Assembly (NCBI RefSeq): GCF_026967805.1
Contig: NZ_JAPVBG010000001.1
Location: 1,240,047 to 1,304,046 of the forward strand
From: Blastococcus sp. VKM Ac-2987
GTDB taxonomy: Bacteria > Actinomycetota > Actinomycetes > Mycobacteriales > Geodermatophilaceae
Direction of reading: 5' to 3'
Length of the DNA stretch: 64,000 bases
The notes below the pieces were generated by a model. That model had not been told where the DNA came from, did not search any database, and saw only the letters and a list, made by a program, of their open reading frames with translations. A program made the position numbers and the translations under genes. How positions within the stretch are numbered: the stretch's first letter is position 1; the number at the start of each line of letters is the position of its first letter. This document shows positions 27,061-35,234 of this stretch, one piece after another.

Positions 27061-27121
27061 AGGCATAGGAAGCCTTGCCTGCGGATCAGGGCCGAATACG
27101 CAGGCAAAGCCTCCTATGCCT
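27061..27121. repeat. Palindromic element 2 flanking the DUF559 gene
   Basis: AGGCATAGGAAGCCTTGCCTGCG pairs with CGCAGGCAAAGCCTCCTATGCCT around a loop containing GCCGAAT. Compared with element 1, the stem pair A-T inside CCTACGG/CCGTAGG has become G-C in CCTGCG/CGCAGG, a compensating change. It separates the DUF559 stop (9 bases) from the convergent rsmI stop (10 bases). Confidence 0.85.
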
Positions 27122-27130
27122 GTGACGGGG

Positions 27131-27967
27131 CTAGGACTTGGCGGCGACGACGGCGTCGTAGACGGTGCGGCGCGGGAGGCCGGTGCGTTCCACGACCGCC
27201 CGGATGGCGTCCTTGCGGGTGGCGCCCGCCGCCTCCTCCGCTGCGACCTCGGCCGCGAGCTCGGCCGGCGTGAGCTCCACGGCCCGCTCGGGTGCGCCGG
27301 CGACGACGAGGGTGATCTCGCCGCGCACCCCGTCGGCGGCCCAGGCGGCCAGCTCGGCCAGCCCGCCGCGCCGGACCTCCTCGTGGGTCTTGGTCAGCTC
27401 GCGGCAGACGGCGGCCGGCCGGTCGTCCCCGAGCACGGCCGCGGCGTCGGTCAGCGCGTCGGCCAGCCGGTGCGGGGACTCGAAGAACACCATCGTGCGG
27501 CGCTCGTCGGCCAGCGACGCGAACCGCGACCGCCGCTCACCGCCCTTCCGCGGCAGGAAGCCCTCGAAGCAGAACCGGTCCACCGGCAGGCCCGAGACCG
27601 CCAGCGCGGTGGTCACCGCCGACGGCCCCGGCACGGAGGTGACGACGACGCCGGCGTCGATGGCGGCCCGCACGAGCGTGTAGCCCGGGTCGGAGACCGA
27701 GGGCATCCCGGCGTCGGTGAGGAGCAGGACCGTCCGCCCCTCGGTCAGGGCCGCCAGGAGCCCGGGCAGCCGGGCGCGCTCCACCGACTCGTGGAAGGTG
27801 ACCACCCGACCGGTGAAGGTGACCTCGAGGTCGGCGGCCAGCCGGTGCAGCCGCCGGGTGTCCTCGCAGGCGAGGACGTCGGCCGTGGCCATCGCCGCCC
27901 GGAGCCGCGGGCCGACGTCACCGGGCTGCCCGAGGGGCGCCCCACCCAGCACCAGCCGTCCGCTCAC
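27131..27967 (-). CDS. rsmI: 16S rRNA (cytidine1402-2'-O)-methyltransferase
   Basis: 278 residues of the tetrapyrrole-methylase-like SAM fold. Seen are VLGGAPLGQPGDVGPRLRAAMATADVLACEDTR, then LLTDAGMPSVSDPGYTLVRAA (SAM site), PGPSAVTTALAVSGLPVDRFCFEGFLPRK and RELTKTHEE. It 2'-O-methylates C1402 in the decoding centre of 16S rRNA. GTG 27967 matches the family start; no strong ribosome binding site is seen. It is divergent from pmt with a 53-base gap, the same pairing as Rv1003/Rv1002c in M. tuberculosis. Ser replaces Thr in the N-terminal APLG segment of some relatives, which is unremarkable. Confidence 0.95.
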   Translation of the reverse strand: MSGRLVLGGAPLGQPGDVGPRLRAAMATADVLACEDTRRLHRLAADLEVTFTGRVVTFHESVERARLPGLLAALTEGRTVLLLTDAGMPSVSDPGYTLVRAAIDAGVVVTSVPGPSAVTTALAVSGLPVDRFCFEGFLPRKGGERRSRFASLADERRTMVFFESPHRLADALTDAAAVLGDDRPAAVCRELTKTHEEVRRGGLAELAAWAADGVRGEITLVVAGAPERAVELTPAELAAEVAAEEAAGATRKDAIRAVVERTGLPRRTVYDAVVAAKS

Positions 27968-28020
27968 GCCGACGAGCCTGTCACGACCGGGCGGCCGGGT
28001 GCGCCACCTACCCTGACCGC

Positions 28021-29553
28021 ATGGCGGTGCTGGCACCCGAGCGGGCGGACGAGGACCCGCACGGGGCCCCGCACCCGGCGGCGCCGCGGGTGCGCCGCCT
28101 GCCGCCGCCCCGGCCCCGCCGCGACGTCGTCGCGCTGCCCGACGACCGCCGGACGGCGTGGATCATCGCCGCCGTCCTGGGCGCGCTGGCCCTGGCCACC
28201 CGGCTCTGGGGGCTCGCCTACCCCCGCGAACTGCTGTTCGACGAGGCGTACTACCCGCCCCAGGCGGAGGAGCTGCTCACCTGGGGGCACGAGTACAACC
28301 GCGGCTACACGTTCATCGTCCACCCACCGCTGGGCAAGTGGCTGATCGCGGCCGGCGAGGGCCTGTTCGGCTACGACTCGTTCGGCTGGCGCCTCCCCTC
28401 GGCGGTGGCCGGCTCGATCGCCGTCGTCGTGCTGTTCCGGCTGGGGCGCCGGCTGACCGGTTCCACGCTGGTCGGCCTGCTCGCCGGGGTGCTCCTGCTC
28501 GTCGACGGGTTCGCGTTCACGATCTCCAGGGTCGGCCTGCTCGACGTCTTCCTGCAGGTGTTCGTCCTCGGCGCGGTGGCCTGCCTGGTGGTCGACCGCG
28601 ACGTCGTGCGGGCCCGGGTGCGAGCGGCCGGCGAGGTCGCGGGCGGCGGTTTCCGGCTCGGTCCGCGCGGCTGGCGGATCGCGGCCGGCGTCCTCTTCGG
28701 CTGCGCCTGCGCGGTCAAGTGGAGCGGGGTCTGGTTCCTGGCCTTCTTCGCCGTGCTGTCGCTGTTCTGGGAGCGGGCGGCCTGGCGGGACGCCGGGGTG
28801 CGGCGACCCACCCGGACGGCGGCCCGCCGCGGGCTGCCAGGTGCGCTCTGGGCGCTGGCCGCCGTCCCGGTGCTCACCTACCTCGCCTCGTTCACCGGCT
28901 GGTTCCTGGGCGAGACGTCGCAGGGCAGGGCGTGGGCGCAGCAGAATCCCGACACCGCCTACCCGTGGGTGCCGGACGCGCTGCGGTCGCTGTGGCACCA
29001 GCACGCCGAGTGGCTCCGGTTCCACAACGGGCTCTCCAGCCCGCACCCCTGGGAGTCCGGCCCCTGGTCGTGGCTGGTCAACGGCCGGCCGATCCTGCTG
29101 TGGAACCCGCAGGGCATCGTCGACTCCCAGGGCGAGCAGGTGGTGCGCTACATCCTCATGGTCGGGACGCCGGTCCTCTGGCTGGCCTTCGCGCCCGCGA
29201 TGCTCTGGCTGCTCTGGCGGATCGCCGCCCGGCGGGACCCGGCCGCCCTTCCCGTCGCCGTCGGGATCGCCGCGGGCTGGCTCACCTGGTTCGTGAACCT
29301 CGACCGGACCATGTTCATCTTCTACATGGCGCCGGCGCTGCCGTTCTTCGTGCTCGCGGTCGCCCTGGTGCTGCAGGACGTGGTCGGGCGGCCCGGCAGC
29401 GGCGGGTGGCGCCGGCGCGCGGGGCTGGCCGTCGCCTGCGGGTACGTCGCCGTCGTGGCGGCCACCTTCGTCTTCTTCTGGCCGGTGCTCACCGGGCAGC
29501 CCCTCTCGCACGCCGAGTGGCTGCAGCGCATGTGGTTCCCGTCCTGGTTCTGA
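28021..29553 (+). CDS. pmt: Dolichyl/polyprenyl-phosphate-mannose-protein mannosyltransferase
   Basis: 510 residues, GT39 family. The first periplasmic loop has the catalytic acidic pair in LLFDEAYYPPQAEELLTWG, and HPPLGKWLIAAGE follows. About ten or eleven membrane helices alternate with loops, and the C-terminal PMT_4TMC-like region ends MWFPSWF. It transfers mannose from polyprenyl-phosphate-mannose to Ser/Thr of exported proteins during Sec transport, as Rv1002c does in M. tuberculosis. ATG 28021 is the only sensible start and lies 53 bases from the divergent rsmI gene. The window's Thr/Ser-rich exported proteins are possible targets (inference). Confidence 0.95.
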   Translation: MAVLAPERADEDPHGAPHPAAPRVRRLPPPRPRRDVVALPDDRRTAWIIAAVLGALALATRLWGLAYPRELLFDEAYYPPQAEELLTWGHEYNRGYTFIVHPPLGKWLIAAGEGLFGYDSFGWRLPSAVAGSIAVVVLFRLGRRLTGSTLVGLLAGVLLLVDGFAFTISRVGLLDVFLQVFVLGAVACLVVDRDVVRARVRAAGEVAGGGFRLGPRGWRIAAGVLFGCACAVKWSGVWFLAFFAVLSLFWERAAWRDAGVRRPTRTAARRGLPGALWALAAVPVLTYLASFTGWFLGETSQGRAWAQQNPDTAYPWVPDALRSLWHQHAEWLRFHNGLSSPHPWESGPWSWLVNGRPILLWNPQGIVDSQGEQVVRYILMVGTPVLWLAFAPAMLWLLWRIAARRDPAALPVAVGIAAGWLTWFVNLDRTMFIFYMAPALPFFVLAVALVLQDVVGRPGSGGWRRRAGLAVACGYVAVVAATFVFFWPVLTGQPLSHAEWLQRMWFPSWF

Positions 29554-29562
29554 CCAGGGAGC

Positions 29563-30036
29563 TCAGGAGTGGTACTCGTGGACGACGGCGTGCCCCCTGC
29601 CGCGGCCGATCATCGCCCGGTTGACCGGCACCGTCACCACGAAGGCGACCGCGAGGGCGACGGCGAGCGAGCCCCAGAACAGCGGTGACGCGAGCCCGGC
29701 GTCCATCGCGCCCGGGATCGCCAGCATGATCCCGTTGTCCACCACCTCCATGACGACGATGGAGACGGTGTCGGCAGCCAGCGCCACCCTCACCGCCGCG
29801 CGCAGCGGCAGGCCCGAGCGCAGCACCGGCGCGATGGTCAGCGAGTAGCCGAAGACGAACGCCAGTGAGACCGCGAGCGCGATCGTGGCGCCGTCGGACC
29901 AGCCCAGCGCGGTGCCGATCACCATGCCGAGCACCTCGCCGATGGCGCAGCCCGCGAGGCAGTGCAGGGTCGCGCTGACCGCGGGCCGGGTGAGCGCCCG
30001 CCCCTCCGACGTGTCCGCGTGGTGGTTCTCGGTCAT
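29563..30036 (-). CDS. DUF4396 membrane protein
   Basis: 157 residues with about four helices. It carries the DUF4396 hallmark LHCLAGCAIGEVLGMVIGTALGW near residue 25 and a second half with VDNGIMLAIPGAMDAGL. The two Cys in HCLAGC and the His-rich start (ENHHAD) could bind metal or thiols, but the family function is unknown. AGAGAGG lies before ATG 30036. The gene stands alone, its stop 9 bases from the convergent pmt stop. Confidence 0.85.
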   Translation of the reverse strand: MTENHHADTSEGRALTRPAVSATLHCLAGCAIGEVLGMVIGTALGWSDGATIALAVSLAFVFGYSLTIAPVLRSGLPLRAAVRVALAADTVSIVVMEVVDNGIMLAIPGAMDAGLASPLFWGSLAVALAVAFVVTVPVNRAMIGRGRGHAVVHEYHS

Positions 30037-30241
30037 GGCGACACCTCTCTCGACAGGTTCGCAAGGGCCGGCGCGATCCCGCGCGCACGCCCGTGACCCG
30101 CCTGCCGCCGGAGGCGGGCGGGCCGGAGCCGGTGCCGGGGGCGGCGGCCGCGGACGTGCCGTGCGCGGTACCGGTCGGGCAGGGCGAGGACGTCGTCGCC
30201 CGCGGGCGTTCGCCCCGCCCGCGGACGTCAGGCCGAGGAGG

Positions 30242-30886
30242 TCAGGCCGGGGAGGCGGGCTGCAGCTGCGGCAGGACCAGGGCCCAGAAGGAGTCCAGCC
30301 GGCCGGCGAGGTCCCGCCGGGCGCTCAGCTCCTGGGACACCTGCTGCATGCCGAAGAAGCTGGCCACGATCACCTGGGCGGTGCCCACCGGGTCGGCCGC
30401 GGCGTTGATCTGCCCCCGCTGCTGCCCCTGGGTGATCAGCTGGGCGAGCGCGTGCTGCCAGCCGACGTAGGGCTGCGGCAGCTTGGCCAGGGCGTCCGGC
30501 GGGAGCTCGGACATCAGCCGCTTGGAGGCCCGGACGACCGGGTCCCTCGCGAACTGCTCACCGGCCACGTAGGTGACGGCGACCAGGGCGGACAGGGCGT
30601 CGTCGTGGGAGTCGATGACCCCGCGGAGCATGACCGGCCAGGTCTCGAACATCTGGTGGACGACGGCGACCGCGACGCTCTCCTTGGACTCGAAGTGCCA
30701 GTAGAGCGCACCCTTCGTCATCCCGGTGCCGGCGACGATGTCGTTCAGGGACGTGGCCATGTACCCGCGCTCGCTGAACTCCCGGGCGGCGATGTCGATG
30801 ATGAGCTGACGGGTGGCGGCGCTGTCGCTCGCCCGACCGCGGGCGCGCCGCACCGGGGACGAGGCGCCCACCGGTGTCTCAGCCAT
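30242..30886 (-). CDS. TetR regulator of the gamma-butyrolactone-receptor-like (ScbR) type
   Basis: 214 residues. The DNA-binding part is nearly the textbook ArpA/ScbR form: IAAREFSERGYMATSLNDIVAGTGMTKGALYWHFESKESVAVAVV. A tryptophan in QPYVGWQHAL lies where these receptors use a Trp to bind the lactone. Members repress target promoters until a butyrolactone or similar signal binds. No AfsA-type synthase or biosynthetic cluster is near. The 205-base gap to the DUF4396 gene carries no obvious dyad. It could sense a foreign or unrelated ligand. Confidence 0.85.
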   Translation of the reverse strand: MAETPVGASSPVRRARGRASDSAATRQLIIDIAAREFSERGYMATSLNDIVAGTGMTKGALYWHFESKESVAVAVVHQMFETWPVMLRGVIDSHDDALSALVAVTYVAGEQFARDPVVRASKRLMSELPPDALAKLPQPYVGWQHALAQLITQGQQRGQINAAADPVGTAQVIVASFFGMQQVSQELSARRDLAGRLDSFWALVLPQLQPASPA

Positions 30887-31021
30887 GGAACCGCCTCCCG
30901 CGGGACGCCCTGCCCCGCACCGACGGGCAGCCTAGCCGTCGCGGCGCTGCGTTCCCCCGCTCCGACGCGACGACGGCGCCGCCAGGGACGGGACCCCGGC
31001 GGCGCCGGGCGCTGTACTGGG

Positions 31022-31095
31022 TGGAGCTGAGGGGATTTGAACCCCTGACCCCCTCGATGCGAACGAGGTGCGCTACCGGTCTGCGCCACAGCCCC
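31022..31095 (-). tRNA. tRNA-Ala (anticodon CGC)
   Basis: Acceptor GGGGCTG pairs with CAGCTCC and keeps the alanine identity G3-U70 pair. Anticodon arm CCTCG-TTCGCAT-CGAGG reads GCG codons. T arm is AGGGG-TTCAAAT-CCCCT. The discriminator A is at 31022 and CCA is not encoded. Confidence 0.95.
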
Positions 31096-31124
31096 AAGTG
31101 CAGGAGGAAGACTACCGCCCGGCT

Positions 31125-31157
31125 CCTCCGGCCCTGCCACCGGGGCAGGGCCGGAGG
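31125..31157 (-). terminator. 14-bp hairpin after sepX
   Basis: CCTCCGGCCCTGCC (31125-31138) is the exact complement of 31144-31157, with a 5-base loop. It begins just past the sepX stop and before tRNA-Ala, all on the minus strand. Confidence 0.65.
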
Positions 31158-31171
31158 CCCGTGTCGACCAC

Positions 31172-31909
31172 TCAGGCGCCGATCACGCGCGGCGGCTGGT
31201 ACTCGTCGATGTCGGCGAAACCGATGTCGTCGTCGTCGAGGCCCACGACGGCGCTGTTCTGCCACCCGACGGGCGCCGGCGTGCGCGCGGCGACGACCCG
31301 TCCCGGACGGAGCGTGCGCACCGGGGCGAGCGGGAGGCTCGGGTGCTGCAGCGCGGGCAGGGCCGCCTGCGCGACCGTCTCGTGCGTCTCGGGCGACGCC
31401 GTGCGCTGGACGGGCGCCGGCACCTCGGCCGGCACGGGCGCCGGGCGGGCGGCGGGCCGGACGGAGGCCCGCACGGCCTGCCGCGCGGCGGACCGGGCGG
31501 CGCGGCGGGCGGCGAGCCGCTCGCGACGAGCCACCTTCCGCAGCACCAGCACGTAGCCGACCGTCGCGACGGTGAAGACCGCCTGGGCGATCCACAGCCA
31601 CGGGGTGAGGAGCAACGCCCCGGCCAGCGAGGCGAGCGTGAGGGCCACCAGGCCACCCAGCGCCCGCCGGCGCAGCGCGTGCACATCCACCTTCAGCTCA
31701 CCGGTGGTGCGCAGGACGTCGCGGTCGATCGACACCCGCTCGGTCTCGGCATGCCGCACCGGGTCCACCGACCGCCGGCGCTGCAACGTCCGACCCGAGT
31801 CGGCAAGCTCCGCACGACCGTCCTGCGCGTCACCGCGGGTCACCACCATGGGCACCAGCACGACGAACCACAGCACGACCAGCGCGGCCAAGAGCACGCC
31901 CGATCCCAT
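31172..31909 (-). CDS. sepX: Divisome-associated membrane protein SepX/GlpR type
   Basis: 245 residues: one N-terminal helix (about 4-25), a basic/charged linker, a pair of helices at about 90-130, then an Ala/Arg/Pro-rich tail with the acidic end DDDDIGFADIDEY. Position beside rimJ, the gephyrin-like gene and galU matches Rv0996 and the actinobacterial SepX/GlpR gene. SepX supports division in Streptomyces, and GlpR is the membrane partner of the MoeA-like Glp in Corynebacterium. ATG 31909 has AGGTGG upstream; GTG 31936 is an alternative. Identification rests on layout and context more than on motifs. Confidence 0.75.
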   Translation of the reverse strand: MGSGVLLAALVVLWFVVLVPMVVTRGDAQDGRAELADSGRTLQRRRSVDPVRHAETERVSIDRDVLRTTGELKVDVHALRRRALGGLVALTLASLAGALLLTPWLWIAQAVFTVATVGYVLVLRKVARRERLAARRAARSAARQAVRASVRPAARPAPVPAEVPAPVQRTASPETHETVAQAALPALQHPSLPLAPVRTLRPGRVVAARTPAPVGWQNSAVVGLDDDDIGFADIDEYQPPRVIGA

Positions 31910-32088
31910 AGGAACACCACCTGTCACATCAGTCACTCGCCGGGCGAGGTTATGCAGGTCAGCAGGTGGGATCCGGGAGGCGCGCGGGCGTGTCGCCGAT
32001 GTGTTGTGGGACCGGTGTGACGGGGGACGGCGTGTCGCCGTCGGCCACCCTCGCGGCGGTCACGCTGCGTGCTATGCCGACGAGCCGA

Positions 32089-32721
32089 TCAGTCGACGGG
32101 TCGACCCGGGGCCGTGGCCTGCCAGCGGTCGAGGACACCCCGCGGCAGGTCGTCGGCGAGCAGCGCGTACGCCAGGTGGTCGCGCCAGGCGCCGTCGATG
32201 TCCAGGTAGCGCCGCAGCAGGCCCTCCTGCTGGAAGCCCAGCCGCTCCACCAGCCGCTGGCTGGGCAGGTTCTCCGGGCGGATGTCGGCCTGCAACCGGT
32301 GCAGGCCGACGGGCCCGAAGGCGTGGTCGCACACCAGCGCCACGGCCAGCGAGGCGATGCCCCGGCCGGCCACCGACCGGTCGATCCAGTAGCCGAGGTA
32401 CCCGGCGCGCAGCGCGCCCCGGACGACGTTGTCGACCGTCACCTGGCCGACCAGCCGGCCCTCGTGCCGCACGGCGAACGGCAGCGACGTGCCCAGCCGT
32501 GCCCGGCGGGCCATCATCCGCCGCATCGCCCGGTAGGCCGCCGGCGTGTGCCGGGCCTGCCAGCCGACGGTGGCCGTCGGCTCCCAGGGGCGCAGCCAGT
32601 CCTCGTTGGCCGAGCGGACGCGGCTCCACTCCACCGCGTCGCGCCGGCGCAGCGGGTGCAGCTCGACCGGTCCCCAGGACAGGATCGCGGGCCAGCCGGG
32701 GTGCAGGTCGGGATCGATCAC
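32089..32721 (-). CDS. rimJ: GNAT N-acetyltransferase, RimJ/RimL type
   Basis: 210 residues. The acetyl-CoA loop lies in RSVAGRGIASLAVALVCDHAF, preceded by GYLGYWID and followed by HRLQADIRPENLPSQRLVERLGFQQEG, as in RimJ. Enzymes of this type acetylate the N-terminus of ribosomal S5 or other proteins; in Actinobacteria this copy travels with galU and glp. GTG 32721 begins 11 bases after the glp stop and is probably co-transcribed. Substrate not shown. Confidence 0.9.
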   Translation of the reverse strand: MIDPDLHPGWPAILSWGPVELHPLRRRDAVEWSRVRSANEDWLRPWEPTATVGWQARHTPAAYRAMRRMMARRARLGTSLPFAVRHEGRLVGQVTVDNVVRGALRAGYLGYWIDRSVAGRGIASLAVALVCDHAFGPVGLHRLQADIRPENLPSQRLVERLGFQQEGLLRRYLDIDGAWRDHLAYALLADDLPRGVLDRWQATAPGRPVD

Positions 32722-32732
32722 GGATGCCTGCG

Positions 32733-34184
32733 TCAGCCGCCGAGCAGCAGCGGCATGACGGTGACCAGACCGCCGGCGGCCACCTCGGTGACGTCCTCGT
32801 CGATGACGATCAGGCAGTTCGCGCGCGCCATGCGGGCTAGGAGCGCGTCGGTGGCCTCCCCCACCGGCTCGACGACGTAGCCGCCGTCGGGGTGCCGCAT
32901 GACGGTGCCGTGCAGGTACTGGCGGTACCCCAGCGGGGAGAGCAGCGGCTGCCCGGCGATGGCCTGCACGGTGCGGCGGAACAGCTGGCGCTTGCCCAGC
33001 ATCAGCCGGATGGCGGGCCGGACGAACACCTCGAAGGCGACCAGCGCGGCGACCGGCTCCCCCGGCACGCAGATGACCGGCACCTCGTCCGGGCCGAGCC
33101 GGCCGAAGCCCTGCGCGGGGCCGGGGTGCATCGCGACCTGGCGGAAGCGCATCCGGCCGAGCCCGGCCAGCGCCTCCTGCACCATGTCGAACCCGCCGCT
33201 GGCGAAGGTGCCGGAGATGAGCACCAGGTCGCTGCGCAGCAGCTGGCTCTCCAGCACCTCGGTCAGGCGCCGCTGGTCGCTGGGCAGGCGCCCCGACCGG
33301 TAGGCGTCGGCCCCGGCGTCCCGGGCCGCCGCGGCGAGCGCGTAGCTGTTGACGTCGACCACCTGACCGGGCGCCGGGGCGGCGCTCACGTCCACCAGCT
33401 CGCTGCCGGCGCTGAGCACGACCACCCGCGGCCGGGGGCGGACGAGCACCCGCTCCCGCCCCACGGCGGCCAGCAGGCTGATCTGGGCGGGGCCGATCGG
33501 GGTCCCGACGTGCACCGCGGGGTCCCCCGGCGCGACGTCGTCGCCGGTGCGGCGGACGTAGCTGCCGGCCGGCGGCCCGGCCTGGACCTCCACCCGGGCC
33601 GCGCCGTTGTCGGTCCACACCCCCGGGACGACGACGTCGGCGCCGGAGGGGAGCATCGCACCGGCGGCGACCTTCAGCGCCAGCCCCGGCCCGATCGACG
33701 ACGGCGCACCGGCCCCGGCCACGCTCTCCCCGACGACGGCCAGCTCCACCGGCGCGGCCACGGAGGCGGCCGCGACGTCCTCCGCGCGGGCGGCGTAGCC
33801 GTCCAGCGCGGCCTGGTCGAAGGCGGGCAGCGCCCGCTGGCTGACGACGTCCTCGGCGCAGAGCAACCCCTGCGCGTCGAGCACGGCCAGCTCGATCGGG
33901 TCCGGCTGCGGCACGGCGGCGAGGATCTCGTCGAGGTGCCGCTCGACGGTGCGCACCTGCGGCGAGGCGTCGGAGCGGCCGTCGGCCGGCAGCGGCACCG
34001 GGCCGGTCACCCCGCGCGGCGCGGGGACGCCGTCACCGGCCGGCTCGGCCGAGCTCCCGCCGTCCCGCGGCCCGGTGACCCGGGGAGGTGCCATGGGCAT
34101 GTCGACCTGGGCGGTGTCCCGGTGCACCCGGGGTTCTCCGCCGCCGATGTTGCCGTCGTCGCTCTGCCCGGACATCCTCACCAC
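32733..34184 (-). CDS. glp: Gephyrin-like MoeA-family protein (Glp)
   Basis: 483 residues. After about 75 low-complexity residues comes the MoeA core: VRTVERHLDEILAAV, FDQAALDGYAARAEDV, the MPT-binding-like domain with VVVLSAGSELVD and SGTFASGGFDMVQEAL, and the C-terminal MoeA domain IV. Classic MoeA inserts molybdenum into molybdopterin, but the copy next to sepX/rimJ/galU in Actinobacteria is Glp, which in Corynebacterium binds FtsZ and the membrane receptor GlpR. The usual catalytic phrase SGGVSxGxxD is altered to SGTFASGGFD, fitting a non-enzymatic role (inference). The start is uncertain: GTG 34184, ATG 34175 or a later ATG. Confidence 0.85.
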   Translation of the reverse strand: MVRMSGQSDDGNIGGGEPRVHRDTAQVDMPMAPPRVTGPRDGGSSAEPAGDGVPAPRGVTGPVPLPADGRSDASPQVRTVERHLDEILAAVPQPDPIELAVLDAQGLLCAEDVVSQRALPAFDQAALDGYAARAEDVAAASVAAPVELAVVGESVAGAGAPSSIGPGLALKVAAGAMLPSGADVVVPGVWTDNGAARVEVQAGPPAGSYVRRTGDDVAPGDPAVHVGTPIGPAQISLLAAVGRERVLVRPRPRVVVLSAGSELVDVSAAPAPGQVVDVNSYALAAAARDAGADAYRSGRLPSDQRRLTEVLESQLLRSDLVLISGTFASGGFDMVQEALAGLGRMRFRQVAMHPGPAQGFGRLGPDEVPVICVPGEPVAALVAFEVFVRPAIRLMLGKRQLFRRTVQAIAGQPLLSPLGYRQYLHGTVMRHPDGGYVVEPVGEATDALLARMARANCLIVIDEDVTEVAAGGLVTVMPLLLGG

Positions 34185-34287
34185 CGTCGTCCCGCGGTGC
34201 CGTCTCCCGGCACCGCCCGTGCGGCAGCGCCGGCCCTGGCGGGGCCGGCGTACCGCCGCGGTCCGATCGTGCCCTCGCGGGCGCCGG

Positions 34288-35208
34288 TCAGGACGACGAC
34301 GCGCCCTCGGCGGGCAGCTCGGTGACGAAGTCGCGCAGCCAGCCGCGCAGCGCCGGGCCGAGGTCGTCGCGCTCGGCGGCCAGCCGGATGACCGCCTTGA
34401 GGTAGTCCAGCTTGTCGCCGGTGTCGTAGCGCCGGCCGCCGAAGACCACGCCGTGGACCGGCTCGCCGCGCTCGACGAGGGTGGCCAGCGCGTCGGTCAG
34501 CTGGATCTCCCCGCCGCGGCCGGGCGCGGTCTTCCGCAGCACCTCGAAGATCTCCGGGGCCAGCACGTAGCGCCCGATGATCGCCAGGCTGCTGGGCGCC
34601 TCGTCGACGGGCGGCTTCTCCACCAGACCGGTCACCGCCACCACGTCGCCGCCGTCGGCGGTGGGCTCGACGGCCACGGCGCCGTACTTGTCGATGTTCT
34701 CCCGGCCGACGTCGAGCAGCGCGATCACCGAGCCGCCGTGCTCGGCCTGCACCGCGAGCATCTGCTCGAGCAGGTGGTCGCGGGCGTCGATGATGTCGTC
34801 GCCCAGCAGCACCGCGAACGGCTCGTCGCCGACGAACGCGGCGGCCTGCAGGACGGCGTGGCCCAGACCCTTCGCCTCGCCCTGGCGGACGAAGTGCACC
34901 TGCGCCACGTCGGAGGACTCGTGCACCGCGTCGAGCCGGCTCTGGTCGCCCTTCTTCTCCAGGGCGGCCTCCAGCTCGGGGGTGCGGTCGAAGTAGTCCT
35001 CGATCGAGGCCTTGCCGCGGCCGGTGACCATGAGCACCTCGGGCAGGCCGGCGCGCGCGGCCTCCTCGACGATGTACTGCAACGCCGGCCGGTCCACGAC
35101 CGGGAGCAGCTCCTTGGGCACGGCCTTGGTCGCGGGCAGGAAGCGGGTCCCCATGCCGGCGACGGGGATGACCGCCTTGCGGGCCGGGCGGGTGCTGGGC
35201 GTCGACAT
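34288..35208 (-). CDS. galU: UTP-glucose-1-phosphate uridylyltransferase
   Basis: 306 residues. Nucleotide loop AVIPVAGMGTRFLPATKAVPKELLPVVDRP, then VLLGDDIID, TGLVEKPP and GGRRYDTGDKLDYLKA identify GalU. It makes UDP-glucose, the donor for exopolysaccharide, trehalose and galactose interconversion; the glycan cluster at 3408-9645 is a likely consumer. ATG 35208 starts the protein. It is divergent from the 5-FTHF cyclo-ligase with a 26-base gap, the same pair as Rv0993/Rv0992c. Confidence 0.96.
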   Translation of the reverse strand: MSTPSTRPARKAVIPVAGMGTRFLPATKAVPKELLPVVDRPALQYIVEEAARAGLPEVLMVTGRGKASIEDYFDRTPELEAALEKKGDQSRLDAVHESSDVAQVHFVRQGEAKGLGHAVLQAAAFVGDEPFAVLLGDDIIDARDHLLEQMLAVQAEHGGSVIALLDVGRENIDKYGAVAVEPTADGGDVVAVTGLVEKPPVDEAPSSLAIIGRYVLAPEIFEVLRKTAPGRGGEIQLTDALATLVERGEPVHGVVFGGRRYDTGDKLDYLKAVIRLAAERDDLGPALRGWLRDFVTELPAEGASSS

Positions 35209-35234
35209 GCGGGCAGCCTAGCTAGCCTGCGCCG

